From the NCBI GenBank assembly GCA_016865865.1, contig VGOC01000016.1, forward strand, positions 1 through 50,904: a stretch of 50,904 bases of DNA. Direction: 5' to 3'. The notes under the pieces are model-generated. The model was given only the letters and a program-made list of their open reading frames with translations. It made no database searches and had not been told where the DNA came from. The stretch is from Chloroflexota bacterium (GTDB lineage Bacteria > Chloroflexota > Anaerolineae > Anaerolineales > UBA11858). Both the position numbers and the translations under genes were made by a program. Below are positions 10,135 to 18,500 of the stretch, one piece after another (within the stretch, counting starts at the first letter, position 1; every line of letters starts with the position of its first letter).

Positions 10135-10651
10135 ATGAAATTACATGAATTGAAGCCAAACGAAGGCGCCCAAAAGAGGCGCAGGCGAGTTGGGCGGGGC
10201 ATCTCTGCTGGCCAGGGAAAAACTGCTGGTCGCGGCACCAAGGGACAGAATTCCCGCCGCGGCGGCGGCACTTCCCTGATGCATCAAGGTGGCAACCTGC
10301 CGTTCTTCCGCCGTCTACCCTTCAAACGTGGTTTTACACCGCCTTTCCGTGTCGTTTATAACGAAGTCAACGTATATCAACTTGGAGGCTTCAGGAAGGG
10401 CAGTGAAGTCACCCCTGAAACGTTAGCCGAGGCGCGTTTATTGAAAGATGAATGCAACCCGGTAGCGATTTTGGGTGAAGGCGAGATCGAGAAGGCGCTT
10501 ACGGTGAGTGCGCATCGCGTTTCCAAGGGAGGCGATTTTGGGTGAAGGCGAGATCGAGAAGGCGCTTACGGTGAGTGCGCATCGCGTTTCCAAGGGAGCC
10601 CGCGCCAAAATCGAAGCTGCTGGCGGCAGTGTTGAAATCATCGAATTGTAG
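10135..10651 (+). CDS. rplO: 50S ribosomal protein L15, frame broken by a 67-bp tandem duplication
   Basis: L15 is a late assembly protein of the large subunit. The N-terminal part is normal: [22 protein letters not shown], with [17 protein letters not shown] following (quoted in parts). An exact 67-bp duplication (10465-10531 repeated at 10532-10598) shifts the frame, so the ORF as given stops after 136 residues at 10545 with the end SKGGDFG. Without one copy the frame runs on to [19 protein letters not shown] and stops at 10649-10651, giving 149 residues, the normal L15 length. The lesion is either an assembly artefact or a real truncation. Confidence 0.93.
10465..10598. repeat. Exact 67-bp tandem duplication inside rplO
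   Basis: The block starting GCGATTTTGGGTGAAGGCG and ending TTTCCAAGGGAG occurs twice head to tail without a mismatch. The unit length is not a multiple of three, so it frameshifts rplO. There is no microhomology at the outer ends of the unit. Confidence 0.97.
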
Positions 10652-10668
10652 GCGATAAGGAGCCAGAT

Positions 10669-12024
10669 ATGAAGCGGTCAGCTTGGCGTTATCTGTGGAC
10701 GGCCCGAGACATTCGACGAAAACTATTGATCACGCTTGCCATTATGGTGATCTACCGGTTAGCAGCACAGGTGCCTGTGCCCGGCGTTAATCGCGCTGCT
10801 CTCTCTGCTATCCTGACGGGCGGCGGGGCTGCGGGAACCCTGGTGGGCATCCTGGATTTGCTCTCTGGCGGAACCGTGGCAAATTTCTCGGTGATGGCGA
10901 TGGGCGTGTATCCGTATATTACTGCCCAGATTATCCTGCAGTTATTGGTGCCTGTGATCCCAGCTTTACAACGCCGTATGGAAGATGATCCGCGCGAAGG
11001 CCAGAAGTGGATGGAGAAGTGGACCTACATCCTGGCTGTTCCTATGGCCGCTCTGCAGGCGGTTTCGCAGATCCGCATCTTCAGCAGTTTTGCCGGCGGC
11101 GTGCCGATTATTGATAATTATGGATTCAGCGGCAGCTCGCTGCTGCCCTCGCTGGCGATTATCTTCAGCATGACGGCTGGAACCATGTTCGCCATCTGGC
11201 TCGGAGAGCTAATTTCTGAGTACGGCATCCGTAACCAGGGCCTCTCGTTGTTGATCTTTGCGGGAATCGTTTCGAATATTCCGCAGAATTTCGCCCAATT
11301 GCTCAACCCCAGCGCGTATACTGATCCTAGTGTGCGTTGGTATGTGTTTGGGAGCATCATCATCCTGACCATTCTGATCATCGCGGTGATCGTCTATGTT
11401 CAGCAAGGCCAGCGAAATGTGCCGGTGATGTATCCGGGAAGGCGTGTTGGTCGGCGCATGTCTATGCCCGTCAAGGGTACCCTGCCTCTACGTGTCAATA
11501 TGGCAGGCATGATCCCGCTGATTTTCGCCCAATCCTTGCTGACATTCCCGGCAATCATCGCCAGTTTCTTCCTCAACTCGGAAACAGAATGGGTTGCAAA
11601 TCTGGCTCTGGGTACGCAAAACATCTTTGGCGGCAATAGCGACTGGTACTGGTTGATCTATTTCCTCTTCGTGGTGGGCTTTGCTTTCTTCTATACGGAT
11701 GTTTTGTTTGCCCAGCAGAACTATGGTGAAAATCTCAAGCGTTCTGGCGCGCAGATTCCGGGCGTCAGCAAGGGTGAACCTACCCAACGTTATTTGACGC
11801 GCGTATTGCGGCGCATTACCTTCCCTGGAGCTTTCTTCCTTGGTTCCGTGGCGATCATGCCCTTTTTGGTGGGTTTGATCCTCCCCTTGGGCGATAACGC
11901 TGGCACGCTCCTGGTATCTTCGTCGGGTTTGTTGATTGTCGTTGGTGTGGTGCGCGATACCTTCTTCAATATCAATGCAGAACTCAAGCTGCACGGTTAT
12001 GATGAAGCGTTGCTAGTGCGATAA
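10669..12024 (+). CDS. secY: Preprotein translocase subunit SecY
   Basis: SecY is the channel of the Sec translocon in the inner membrane. The 451 residues contain about ten hydrophobic segments. Typical motifs are YRLAAQVPVPGVN, the TM2 region SVMAMGVYPYITAQIILQLL, and the cytoplasmic loop GENLKRSGAQIPGVSKGEPT. The position between rplO and adk is the classical spc-operon place. Confidence 0.97.
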   Translation: MKRSAWRYLWTARDIRRKLLITLAIMVIYRLAAQVPVPGVNRAALSAILTGGGAAGTLVGILDLLSGGTVANFSVMAMGVYPYITAQIILQLLVPVIPALQRRMEDDPREGQKWMEKWTYILAVPMAALQAVSQIRIFSSFAGGVPIIDNYGFSGSSLLPSLAIIFSMTAGTMFAIWLGELISEYGIRNQGLSLLIFAGIVSNIPQNFAQLLNPSAYTDPSVRWYVFGSIIILTILIIAVIVYVQQGQRNVPVMYPGRRVGRRMSMPVKGTLPLRVNMAGMIPLIFAQSLLTFPAIIASFFLNSETEWVANLALGTQNIFGGNSDWYWLIYFLFVVGFAFFYTDVLFAQQNYGENLKRSGAQIPGVSKGEPTQRYLTRVLRRITFPGAFFLGSVAIMPFLVGLILPLGDNAGTLLVSSSGLLIVVGVVRDTFFNINAELKLHGYDEALLVR

Positions 12025-12034
12025 AGGCGTTGTT

Positions 12035-12748
12035 ATGGCTAAGCAGATCGTGATGCTTGGGCCTCCCGGCGCTGGGAAAGGTACGCAAGCAAAGATGTTA
12101 GCAGAGAAGTTGGGCGTACCGCATGTTTCATCAGGCGACATCTTTCGCGAGAACTTGCGGGCACAGACTGAGCTTGGAAGACACGCCGGGGTCTATATCA
12201 ACCGGGGCGAGTTGGTTCCAGATGATGTAACCATCGCCATGATCCGCGAGCGGATATCCCGCCGCGATTGCAACGATGGGGTTCTGTTGGATGGCTTCCC
12301 GCGCACCGCTGCCCAAGCCGAGGCGCTCGATGAAATGTTGAGCGATCTCGATAAGGGGCAGGTGGTCGCCGTTGCCGAGGCGCTCGATGAAATGTTGAGC
12401 GATCTCGATAAGGGGCAGGTGGTCGCCGTTCCCTGCATCATAGTACCGGAGGACGTGCTCATCGAACGCCTGACAGGACGCCGCACCTGTCGCGCCCAGG
12501 GACATGTTTTCCATATCGCTTTCAACCCGCCTGTACAGGCCGGGGTATGCGATTTCGATGGTTCGGAACTTTATCAGCGCGAAGATGACACTGTCGAAAC
12601 AGTGACCAACCGCATCCGCGTATACCACGAACGGACCCAGCCGCTGATTGATTATTACCAGCAGCGCGGCGTCTTGTTGGAGATCGATGGCAATCGCCCG
12701 ATCGAAGCAGTCTTCGATGGTATTCTGTCCGCTCTCACAGGCGTTTAG
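12035..12748 (+). CDS. adk: Adenylate kinase with a 19-residue internal duplication
   Basis: Adenylate kinase converts AMP and ATP to two ADP. The P-loop is GPPGAGKGTQA near residues 8-18, and DGFPRTAAQAEAL is the AMP-binding region. The LID keeps CDFDGSELYQR and FNPP, but of the usual Cys-rich zinc site only some ligands remain (TCRAQG, VCDFD). The 57-bp tandem duplication adds a second copy of AEALDEMLSDLDKGQVVAV in frame, giving 237 residues. Without it the length is 218, which is normal. As written, the insertion falls just after the AMP-binding helix. Confidence 0.95.
   Translation: MAKQIVMLGPPGAGKGTQAKMLAEKLGVPHVSSGDIFRENLRAQTELGRHAGVYINRGELVPDDVTIAMIRERISRRDCNDGVLLDGFPRTAAQAEALDEMLSDLDKGQVVAVAEALDEMLSDLDKGQVVAVPCIIVPEDVLIERLTGRRTCRAQGHVFHIAFNPPVQAGVCDFDGSELYQREDDTVETVTNRIRVYHERTQPLIDYYQQRGVLLEIDGNRPIEAVFDGILSALTGV
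12317..12430. repeat. Exact 57-bp tandem duplication inside adk
   Basis: The segment beginning GCCGAGGCGCTCGATGAAAT at 12317 repeats exactly at 12374. Each copy is 57 bp, so the frame is kept and 19 residues are duplicated. The copies are identical, with no flanking microhomology. Confidence 0.97.
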
Positions 12749-12759
12749 GAATCTCGTTT

Positions 12760-13560
12760 ATGGTTTGGCAGCGAAACATCGTCGTCAAGACAGACGAAGA
12801 GATCGAGATCATGCGGGAAGCCGGGCAAATCAATGTCCTGGCTTTGAATACGATCCGCTCCATGATCCGCCCTGGCGTCACCACGGCAGAGTTGGATGAG
12901 GCCGCCGAAGGGATCATCCGCGATCATGGTGGTGTCCCGACATTCAAGGGGTACCCCGGGCCGTATCCATTCCCGGCTACGTTGACCATCAGCGTGAACG
13001 AAGCTCTGGTGCATGGCATACCCAGTGGATATGAGCTTCGGTCTGGTGATATTGTTTCGGTTGACTGCGGCACCACCTACCATGGCCTCATCGCCGATTC
13101 AGCCTTCACGGTTGGGGTGGGCGAGATTTCCAGGGATGCCCAGCAGTTGCTCGACATCACGGAGAAAGCTCTGTACATTGGCATCGAACAGATGCACGCC
13201 GGTAAGAGAATTGGCGATATTTCTGCAGCGATCCAACAGTTCGCCGAAGGACATGGATACAATGTCCCCAGGGAATACAGCGGACATGGCGTTGGCCGAC
13301 AGATGCACGAAGCGCCCCAGGTGCCAAACTATGGTAGAGCTGGGCGAGGCCTGGTGCTCCGCCCAGGGATCACTTTAGCGATCGAGCCGATGCTTTTGGT
13401 TGGAACTTTCCGAACACGCGTCTTGCCGGATCAGTGGACAGTCGTTTCAGCCGACGGTTCCCTGACTGCGCACTTCGAACACACCGTAGCTGTGACGAAG
13501 AACGGCCCGTTGATCCTGACTCCGCTCGAGGAAGTTGTGGACGGAAGAAAAAAAGGCTAG
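12760..13560 (+). CDS. map: Type I methionine aminopeptidase
   Basis: This metalloprotease removes the initiator methionine from nascent proteins. The 266-residue ORF shows the metal ligands of the pita-bread fold: Asp in SVDCGTT, Asp in LIADSAF, His in YSGHGVG, Glu in LAIEPM and Glu in FEHTVAVT. The substrate-pocket region [18 protein letters not shown] is present. It follows adk by 11 bp. The next gene is rpmJ; no infA lies between. Confidence 0.97.
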   Translation: MVWQRNIVVKTDEEIEIMREAGQINVLALNTIRSMIRPGVTTAELDEAAEGIIRDHGGVPTFKGYPGPYPFPATLTISVNEALVHGIPSGYELRSGDIVSVDCGTTYHGLIADSAFTVGVGEISRDAQQLLDITEKALYIGIEQMHAGKRIGDISAAIQQFAEGHGYNVPREYSGHGVGRQMHEAPQVPNYGRAGRGLVLRPGITLAIEPMLLVGTFRTRVLPDQWTVVSADGSLTAHFEHTVAVTKNGPLILTPLEEVVDGRKKG

Positions 13561-13594
13561 TATAATTGAGGCTTTGGTTTCGAAGAGAGGTAAA

Positions 13595-13708
13595 ATGAAA
13601 GTATCAGCATCCGTAAAAAAACGCTGCGCGAAATGTAAGATAGTCAAGCGCAAAGGTAGATTATACGTAATTTGTGATAATCCAAAACACAAACAGCGAC
13701 AGGGATAA
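13595..13708 (+). CDS. rpmJ: 50S ribosomal protein L36 (zinc-ribbon type)
   Basis: This 37-residue protein is too short for the ORF track. It reads [17 protein letters not shown] and continues to [11 protein letters not shown]. The ligands C-x2-C, C and H match the zinc-binding L36 form. AGAGAGG lies just upstream of the ATG, and rpsM starts 5 bp after the stop. Confidence 0.96.
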   Translation: MKVSASVKKRCAKCKIVKRKGRLYVICDNPKHKQRQG

Positions 13709-13713
13709 TTCTT

Positions 13714-14103
13714 ATGGCACGTATTGAAGGTGTAGACCTGCCACGCGAAAAGCGGGTCGAAGTAGCTCTAACATATATCTACGGCATTGGCCGTTCGCGG
13801 TCGAATGAATTGCTGGCCGCCACTGGTATCAACCCGGATACACGCGTCAAAGATTTGACAGACTCCGAAGTAACGACTCTTCGTGACGCAATCGGCCAGA
13901 AGTATAAAGTCGAAGGCGATTTGCGACGCGAAACTCAGATGCATATCAAGCGTATGATCGAGATCGGAAGTTATCGCGGCATCCGTCATCGTCGCAACCT
14001 GCCCGTTCGTGGTCAGCGGACGCGTACGAATGCGCGCACCTCCAAAGGTCCGAAAAAGACTGTGGCAGGCCGTGGCCGCCGCCGAGGTGTGGCGAAGAAA
14101 TAG
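13714..14103 (+). CDS. rpsM: 30S ribosomal protein S13
   Basis: S13 contacts the P-site tRNA and the large subunit from the head. The 129 residues begin [20 protein letters not shown]. They include [13 protein letters not shown] and the signature [19 protein letters not shown], with a basic tail [10 protein letters not shown]. It is the first 30S gene of the alpha-operon part. Confidence 0.98.
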   Translation: MARIEGVDLPREKRVEVALTYIYGIGRSRSNELLAATGINPDTRVKDLTDSEVTTLRDAIGQKYKVEGDLRRETQMHIKRMIEIGSYRGIRHRRNLPVRGQRTRTNARTSKGPKKTVAGRGRRRGVAKK

Positions 14104-14134
14104 ATCGCAGGAATAGATTCGAGTGCGAGGTAGT

Positions 14135-14536
14135 ATGGCAAAAAAAGGTACAACGCAGCGAAAGAAAGGCGTAAAGAAAACCAGGCGCGCTTTGTCCTCC
14201 GGGCAGGTGCACATTTTCGCGACGTTCAATAATACGATCGTGACGATTACTGATCCCCAAGGCAATACGGTTTGCTGGGGCAGCCCCGGGATCTTGGGTC
14301 TCAAAGGCTCCCGCAAGAGCACTCCCTATGCAGCCCGTTTGTCGGCGGAACATGCCGTCAAACTGGCGATGGATATGGGGATGCGCGAAGTCGAACTGTA
14401 TGTCAATGGCCCTGGCCGCGGCCGGGAAGCAGCCATCCGCGCCGTACAGACGATGGGAATCAAGGTCACAGCAATTTCCGATAAGACCCCCGTGCCTCAC
14501 AACGGTTGTCGCCCGCCGAAAAAGCGCCGCGTATAG
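14135..14536 (+). CDS. rpsK: 30S ribosomal protein S11
   Basis: S11 forms part of the platform at the E site. I place the start at ATG 14135 ([15 protein letters not shown]) rather than the GTG at 14123. The 133 residues include [19 protein letters not shown] and [14 protein letters not shown]. The C-terminal [16 protein letters not shown] is the conserved end. Confidence 0.97.
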   Translation: MAKKGTTQRKKGVKKTRRALSSGQVHIFATFNNTIVTITDPQGNTVCWGSPGILGLKGSRKSTPYAARLSAEHAVKLAMDMGMREVELYVNGPGRGREAAIRAVQTMGIKVTAISDKTPVPHNGCRPPKKRRV

Positions 14537-14573
14537 GTTTACCAGTAAGAAGAAAAAGATAGAGGATTGAAAT

Positions 14574-15215
14574 ATGGGACGATATTCAGAGCCCGTTTGT
14601 AAGCTGTGTCGGCGAGAAAGCGAGAAACTCTTCTTGAAGGGAGCACGTTGTTATACAACAAAGTGTTCTTTCGATCGCCGCGGATACCCCCCTGGAGAAC
14701 ATGGGCGTACCGCGCAATTCCGCAGCCGCCGCGAGTCGGACTTTGCCCGACAGTTGCGGGCGAAACAGAAAGCCCGCCGTGTATATGGCGTCATGGAGCG
14801 ACAATTCCGCCGCTATTACGATGAGTCGCTTCAGCGTCGCGGCCTGACCGGTCTGAACCTGTTGCAGATTTTGGAATCCCGCCTGGATAATGTCATCTAT
14901 CGTCTGGGATATGCCAACAGCCGGACTCAGGCGCGTGTTTTGGTTACGCATGGGCATTTCAATGTCAATGGCCGCCGCACTGATGTGCCCTCCATGTTGC
15001 TCTCTCCCGGCGATGTCGTCGCCGTTCGAGAAGGTTCTCGTAAACACTCTTACTTCAAGGATCTTCGAACTGAGGCTTCAGAACGAATGGTTCCAGAGTG
15101 GGTGAGCCGTGACGTAGAGGCTTTGACGGGCAATGTCCTCCGCTTGCCCGAGCGCCTCGAGATAGACGGAAACTTGAATGAGCAGCTCATTGTTGAGTAC
15201 TACTCACGACGGTAA
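14574..15215 (+). CDS. rpsD: 30S ribosomal protein S4 (Cys-containing form)
   Basis: S4 is a primary assembly protein and an alpha-operon regulator in E. coli. The 213 residues keep the cysteine-bearing N-terminus (VCKLCRRES, then [10 protein letters not shown]), a putative zinc site. The S4 RNA-binding domain is seen in [20 protein letters not shown] and [14 protein letters not shown]. It follows rpsK by 37 bp. Confidence 0.98.
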   Translation: MGRYSEPVCKLCRRESEKLFLKGARCYTTKCSFDRRGYPPGEHGRTAQFRSRRESDFARQLRAKQKARRVYGVMERQFRRYYDESLQRRGLTGLNLLQILESRLDNVIYRLGYANSRTQARVLVTHGHFNVNGRRTDVPSMLLSPGDVVAVREGSRKHSYFKDLRTEASERMVPEWVSRDVEALTGNVLRLPERLEIDGNLNEQLIVEYYSRR

Positions 15216-15276
15216 GTAAAATCGTGACAAGAAACGACACGAAACCTCGAATATTAGAAAATGGGAGGGGCGACCT

Positions 15277-16254
15277 GTGTTGGGAATAAGTAACATGGTT
15301 ACGCCGAAAATCGAGCGAGAAGCCGAATCTCGAAATTACGGCAAATATGCAATCAGCCCGCTGGAGCGTGGCTACGGTCTCACCTTGGGCAACGCTTTAC
15401 GACGCGTATTGCTTAGCTCCTTGGAAGGCGCCGCAGTAACATCTATTCGCATTGCGGATATTCATCACGAGTTCCGTGATATCCCGGGTGTGCGTGAAGA
15501 TGTCATCTATGTGATGCTGCAGGTTAAGAAACTGCGCATGCTTCTCCATGATGTGGATACCGCCCGGATGCATCTTGAAGTGCATGGTACGGGTGAAGTT
15601 ACCGCTGCCGATATCATCGCGCCGCCCGAGGTCGAGATTATCAACCCTGAGCTTTATCTTTTCACTGTGGATGATCGCGATGCGCCGTTGGAGATCGAAT
15701 TTACGGTGCAGCGCGGCCGGGGATATTCCCCTGCTGACCATCGCTCGGGTCGCCTTCCCATTGGTGAGATTCCTGTGGATGCGATTTACAACCCGGTCAG
15801 GCGCGTCAATTATGATGTCGGCTTTGCTCGGGTTGGACAGAGCACGAACTACGATAAGCTCACCATGGAGATCTGGACGGACGGCACGATCGAGCCTGAA
15901 ACTGCTCTCAGCACCAGCGCCAAGCTGCTCATGGAGCATTTGCAGCATCTGGCAGGCGTCAGCGCCGAATCCCTGGCTGTTTTGGTAGAAGAACAGGTCG
16001 TAGAAGATAGCCTGGGTGAAGAGGTCATCGAAACCCCCATCGAGGATTTGGATCTCTCGGTGCGTGTATTCAACTCACTGAAACGCGCCGGGATTACCAA
16101 GATCGGTGAGATCCTCGAATTGATGGATAAGGGCGATGACGCAGTCCTGTCTATCCGGAATTTTGGCGTGAAGAGCCTTTTGGAACTGCGAGACAAGATG
16201 GTCGAAAAAGCGTATCTTCAAGACGAGGATTTGGACGATTTGGAATTGGAGTGA
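15277..16254 (+). CDS. rpoA: DNA-directed RNA polymerase subunit alpha
   Basis: The alpha subunit nucleates RNA polymerase assembly and contacts UP elements and activators. A GTG start at 15277 is favoured by GGGAGGGG 8 bases upstream; ATG 15295 is the alternative. The 325 residues show the N-terminal domain (ISPLERGYGLTLGNALRRVLL) and the C-terminal DNA-binding domain (LDLSVRVFNSLKRAGITKIG), joined by an acidic linker. Confidence 0.97.
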   Translation: MLGISNMVTPKIEREAESRNYGKYAISPLERGYGLTLGNALRRVLLSSLEGAAVTSIRIADIHHEFRDIPGVREDVIYVMLQVKKLRMLLHDVDTARMHLEVHGTGEVTAADIIAPPEVEIINPELYLFTVDDRDAPLEIEFTVQRGRGYSPADHRSGRLPIGEIPVDAIYNPVRRVNYDVGFARVGQSTNYDKLTMEIWTDGTIEPETALSTSAKLLMEHLQHLAGVSAESLAVLVEEQVVEDSLGEEVIETPIEDLDLSVRVFNSLKRAGITKIGEILELMDKGDDAVLSIRNFGVKSLLELRDKMVEKAYLQDEDLDDLELE

Positions 16255-16260
16255 GCAGAA

Positions 16261-16638
16261 ATGCGACACAAGATAGCTGGAAAAAGACTTGGCCGAAATC
16301 GAGGCCAGCGTACGGCCCTGCGCCGGACGATGATTAGACAATTGTTTTCGAACGGACGCATCGAAACAACGCGCGCCAAAGCCGAGCATATTCGCCGCCC
16401 GGCTGAAAGATTGATCACGTTGGCGAAGCGCGGCAACAGCGCGGAAGGCGCTGCTGCAGTACATGCACGCCGTGTGGCAGCCGCCCGTCTGGGTGATGGA
16501 AAACTCGTCGCCAAGCTGTTCGAGGAGATTGCGCCTCGTTACGAAAGCCGCCCTGGTGGGTATACCCGTATGGTCAAGGCCGTCCCCCGGCAAGGCGATG
16601 CGGCCGATATGGTCATTTTAGAGCTGGTCGAAGAGTGA
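16261..16638 (+). CDS. rplQ: 50S ribosomal protein L17
   Basis: L17 lies near the tunnel exit. The 125 residues begin MRHKIAGKRLGRNRGQRTAL and include TTRAKAEHIRRPAERLITLAKRG (in part), as in the family. It starts 6 bp after rpoA and is followed by a short word-hairpin and truA. Confidence 0.97.
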   Translation: MRHKIAGKRLGRNRGQRTALRRTMIRQLFSNGRIETTRAKAEHIRRPAERLITLAKRGNSAEGAAAVHARRVAAARLGDGKLVAKLFEEIAPRYESRPGGYTRMVKAVPRQGDAADMVILELVEE

Positions 16639-16660
16639 TCGGTGTTCTATACTGATCACT
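16634..16660. repeat. Small inverted word repeat (AGTGATC / GATCACT) between rplQ and truA
   Basis: AGTGATCGGT at 16634-16643 pairs with ACTGATCACT at 16651-16660, with one G-T pair and a 7-base loop. The same word occurs near 50390 (TGATCAGTATACAGTGATCA). It overlaps the rplQ stop and lacks a T-run. Confidence 0.5.
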
Positions 16661-16664
16661 GAAA

Positions 16665-17414
16665 ATGGCACGTTACAAAGTTATTCTCGCCTACGACGGC
16701 ACCCATTTCTACGGATCTCAGCGGCAGCTTGAGTTGCGCACGGTGCAGGGCGTCGTCGAGGATGCTTTGCATAAGCTGAGTTGGACGGGCGAATCGATTG
16801 CCATGGCGGGACGCACCGATACGGGTGTACACGCCACGGGACAGGTGCTGGCCTTCGACTTGGCCTGGCGTCATACACCTGAGGATTTGCAGAATGCGCT
16901 CAACGCGCTGCTCCCTGGCGATGCAGCAGTGCGACATATCACTGAGTGCAGCCTGGATTTTCACCCCCGTTATGACGCTATCTCCCGCACGTATCGTTAC
17001 CGTCTTCTCGTTGATCCGATACGCAACCCGCTCGAGGAGCGCTTCTCCTGGAGAGTCTGGCCTACCCCCGCGCTAGACCGCCTACAGGCCGCCGCGGAAT
17101 TATTCTTGGGTGTGCATGATTTCGCTGCCTTTGGCAGCCCGCATCGGGCTGGGGGATGCACTATTCGAGAAGTCACCAGGGCCAGTTGGCATCGCGAACG
17201 TGCAAGCGACGATCTGGTATTTGTGGTGACCGCGAACGCTTTTCTCTATCATATGATTCGGCGGCTGGTGCATGCGCAGGTGATGGCAGGTCAGGGGGTC
17301 CTTCTTGTAGAGGATATTCACCGATATCTGGAAACCCCACAAACGCTACCCATCCAAGGCCTGGCGCCTCCCCAGGGACTCACCCTGGTCGAGGTGAAGT
17401 ACCCGCGAGAATAA
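16665..17414 (+). CDS. truA: tRNA pseudouridine(38-40) synthase
   Basis: TruA makes pseudouridine at positions 38-40 of many tRNA anticodon arms. The 249 residues include the catalytic motif AGRTDTGVHATGQV near residue 50, with its conserved Asp. YRYRLLVDPIRNPLEERFSW (in part) and FLYHMIRRLVHAQVMAG are also family motifs. It is placed between rplQ and rplM as in many bacteria. Confidence 0.96.
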   Translation: MARYKVILAYDGTHFYGSQRQLELRTVQGVVEDALHKLSWTGESIAMAGRTDTGVHATGQVLAFDLAWRHTPEDLQNALNALLPGDAAVRHITECSLDFHPRYDAISRTYRYRLLVDPIRNPLEERFSWRVWPTPALDRLQAAAELFLGVHDFAAFGSPHRAGGCTIREVTRASWHRERASDDLVFVVTANAFLYHMIRRLVHAQVMAGQGVLLVEDIHRYLETPQTLPIQGLAPPQGLTLVEVKYPRE

Positions 17415-17424
17415 TAAATGATTC

Positions 17425-17536
17425 CACTGAAAAAAACGCATAACAGAGGTACCGGTGCGGCATATATGGGGGCGCGTGCGGAGCACGCACCCCCATATAT
17501 ACCGCACCGCACTCTTCTCTCGGCGTTTTTTCAGTG
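17425..17536. repeat. Large near-perfect palindromic repeat element between truA and rplM
   Basis: Outer ends CACTGAAAAAAACGC and GCGTTTTTTCAGTG are inverted repeats. Inside, two 26-bp arms (17454-17479 and 17483-17508) pair with only two mismatches around a 3-base loop; each arm contains ATATATGGGGG or its complement. A one-arm relative lies at 45763-45800. No target duplication was seen. The right end with its T-run could also stop transcription from truA. Confidence 0.85.
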
Positions 17537-17573
17537 AACTCAACTATTGGAATACAAAGACGGAGAAAACACC

Positions 17574-18026
17574 GTGTATAAAACGTTTTATCCAAAATCT
17601 GAAGATATCAATCGCGAGTGGATTCTGGTTGACGCCAATGATCAGACTCTCGGACGTTTGGCAACGAAAATCGCTTCGGTGATGCTTGGGAAGCACAAAC
17701 CTGAGTTTGCCCCCGGCGTTGATCTTGGCGATTTCGTCATCGTTGTCAACGCTGAGCGCATCCGCGTCACCGGCAACAAGCTGGAAGATAAGATGTATTA
17801 TCGAGTCAGTGGACGCCCTGGCGGCCTGACATCTATCAACCTGCGCGGCTTGCTCGCAAAACATCCTGAGCGTGTGATCGAAAAAGCGGTCTGGGGTATG
17901 TTGCCTCACAATCGCTACGGTCGTCTGCTCATGAAGAAACTGCGTGTTTACGCTGGACCCGATCATCCCCATGCAGCTCAGAACCCGAAACCCATCGAAG
18001 ATATTCTACCTTCGAGTGAGGAGTAA
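17574..18026 (+). CDS. rplM: 50S ribosomal protein L13
   Basis: L13 is an early assembly protein of the large subunit. I choose GTG 17574 ([16 protein letters not shown]), 5 bases after a GGAG, over the upstream TTG start of the ORF track. The 150 residues include [20 protein letters not shown] and the signature [21 protein letters not shown]. rpsI follows after 2 bp. Confidence 0.95.
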   Translation: MYKTFYPKSEDINREWILVDANDQTLGRLATKIASVMLGKHKPEFAPGVDLGDFVIVVNAERIRVTGNKLEDKMYYRVSGRPGGLTSINLRGLLAKHPERVIEKAVWGMLPHNRYGRLLMKKLRVYAGPDHPHAAQNPKPIEDILPSSEE

Positions 18027-18028
18027 TT

Positions 18029-18421
18029 ATGGCAAATCAATACTACGAAGGAATCGGACGTCGTAAGGTCAGTACAGCTCGAGTACGTTTGGTGAGCGGT
18101 TCCGGCGAGTTTATCGTCAATGAGAAGCCGCTGGAAGCTTATTTCCCGCGCCTTGGTGATGTAGAGACCATCCTCGGCCCGTTGGAACTGGTTGGTCAAC
18201 GTGCATCGCTCGATGTCAGCGTGCGGGTGCAAGGCGGCGGCGTCACCGGGCAGGCCGATGCCGTTCAATTAGGCCTGGCGCGTGCTTTGGTGCAAATGGA
18301 CCCCCAATACAAACCCACCATGCGTAAAGGCGGCTTCCTGACTCGTGACGCACGCGAGAAAGAGCGCAAGAAACCTGGCCTCAAGCGTGCTCGCAAGGCG
18401 CCCACCTATACCAAGCGTTAG
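18029..18421 (+). CDS. rpsI: 30S ribosomal protein S9
   Basis: S9 contacts the P-site tRNA through its C-terminal arginine tail. The 130 residues begin MANQYYEGIGRRKVSTARVR and include VQGGGVTGQADAVQLGLARAL. The end reads KKPGLKRARKAPTYTKR, where most S9 proteins end in KR as here. It forms a two-gene unit with rplM. Confidence 0.98.
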   Translation: MANQYYEGIGRRKVSTARVRLVSGSGEFIVNEKPLEAYFPRLGDVETILGPLELVGQRASLDVSVRVQGGGVTGQADAVQLGLARALVQMDPQYKPTMRKGGFLTRDAREKERKKPGLKRARKAPTYTKR

Positions 18422-18484
18422 TCTTTTCCTGAAACGTAAAACGTAATGCGTAAATTTACGTTTTGCGCATTACGTTTCGCATTT
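18422..18484. repeat. Word-hairpin repeat (AAACGTAA type) between rpsI and mazG
   Basis: GAAACGTAAAACGTAATGCG is followed by the inverted words TTTACGTTTTGCGCATTACG and TTTCGC. The words AAACGTAA and AATGCG appear in both orientations, so the segment folds into a long imperfect hairpin. It shares its word with 1521-1571 and 44505-44532. Confidence 0.7.
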
Positions 18485-18500
18485 AATTAAGGGACCGCAC

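Noticed and set aside
1521-18484. CRISPR arrays from the regularly worded spacers
   Set aside because: Words are 7-13 bases, inverted, without unique spacers of fixed length, and no cas genes are present.
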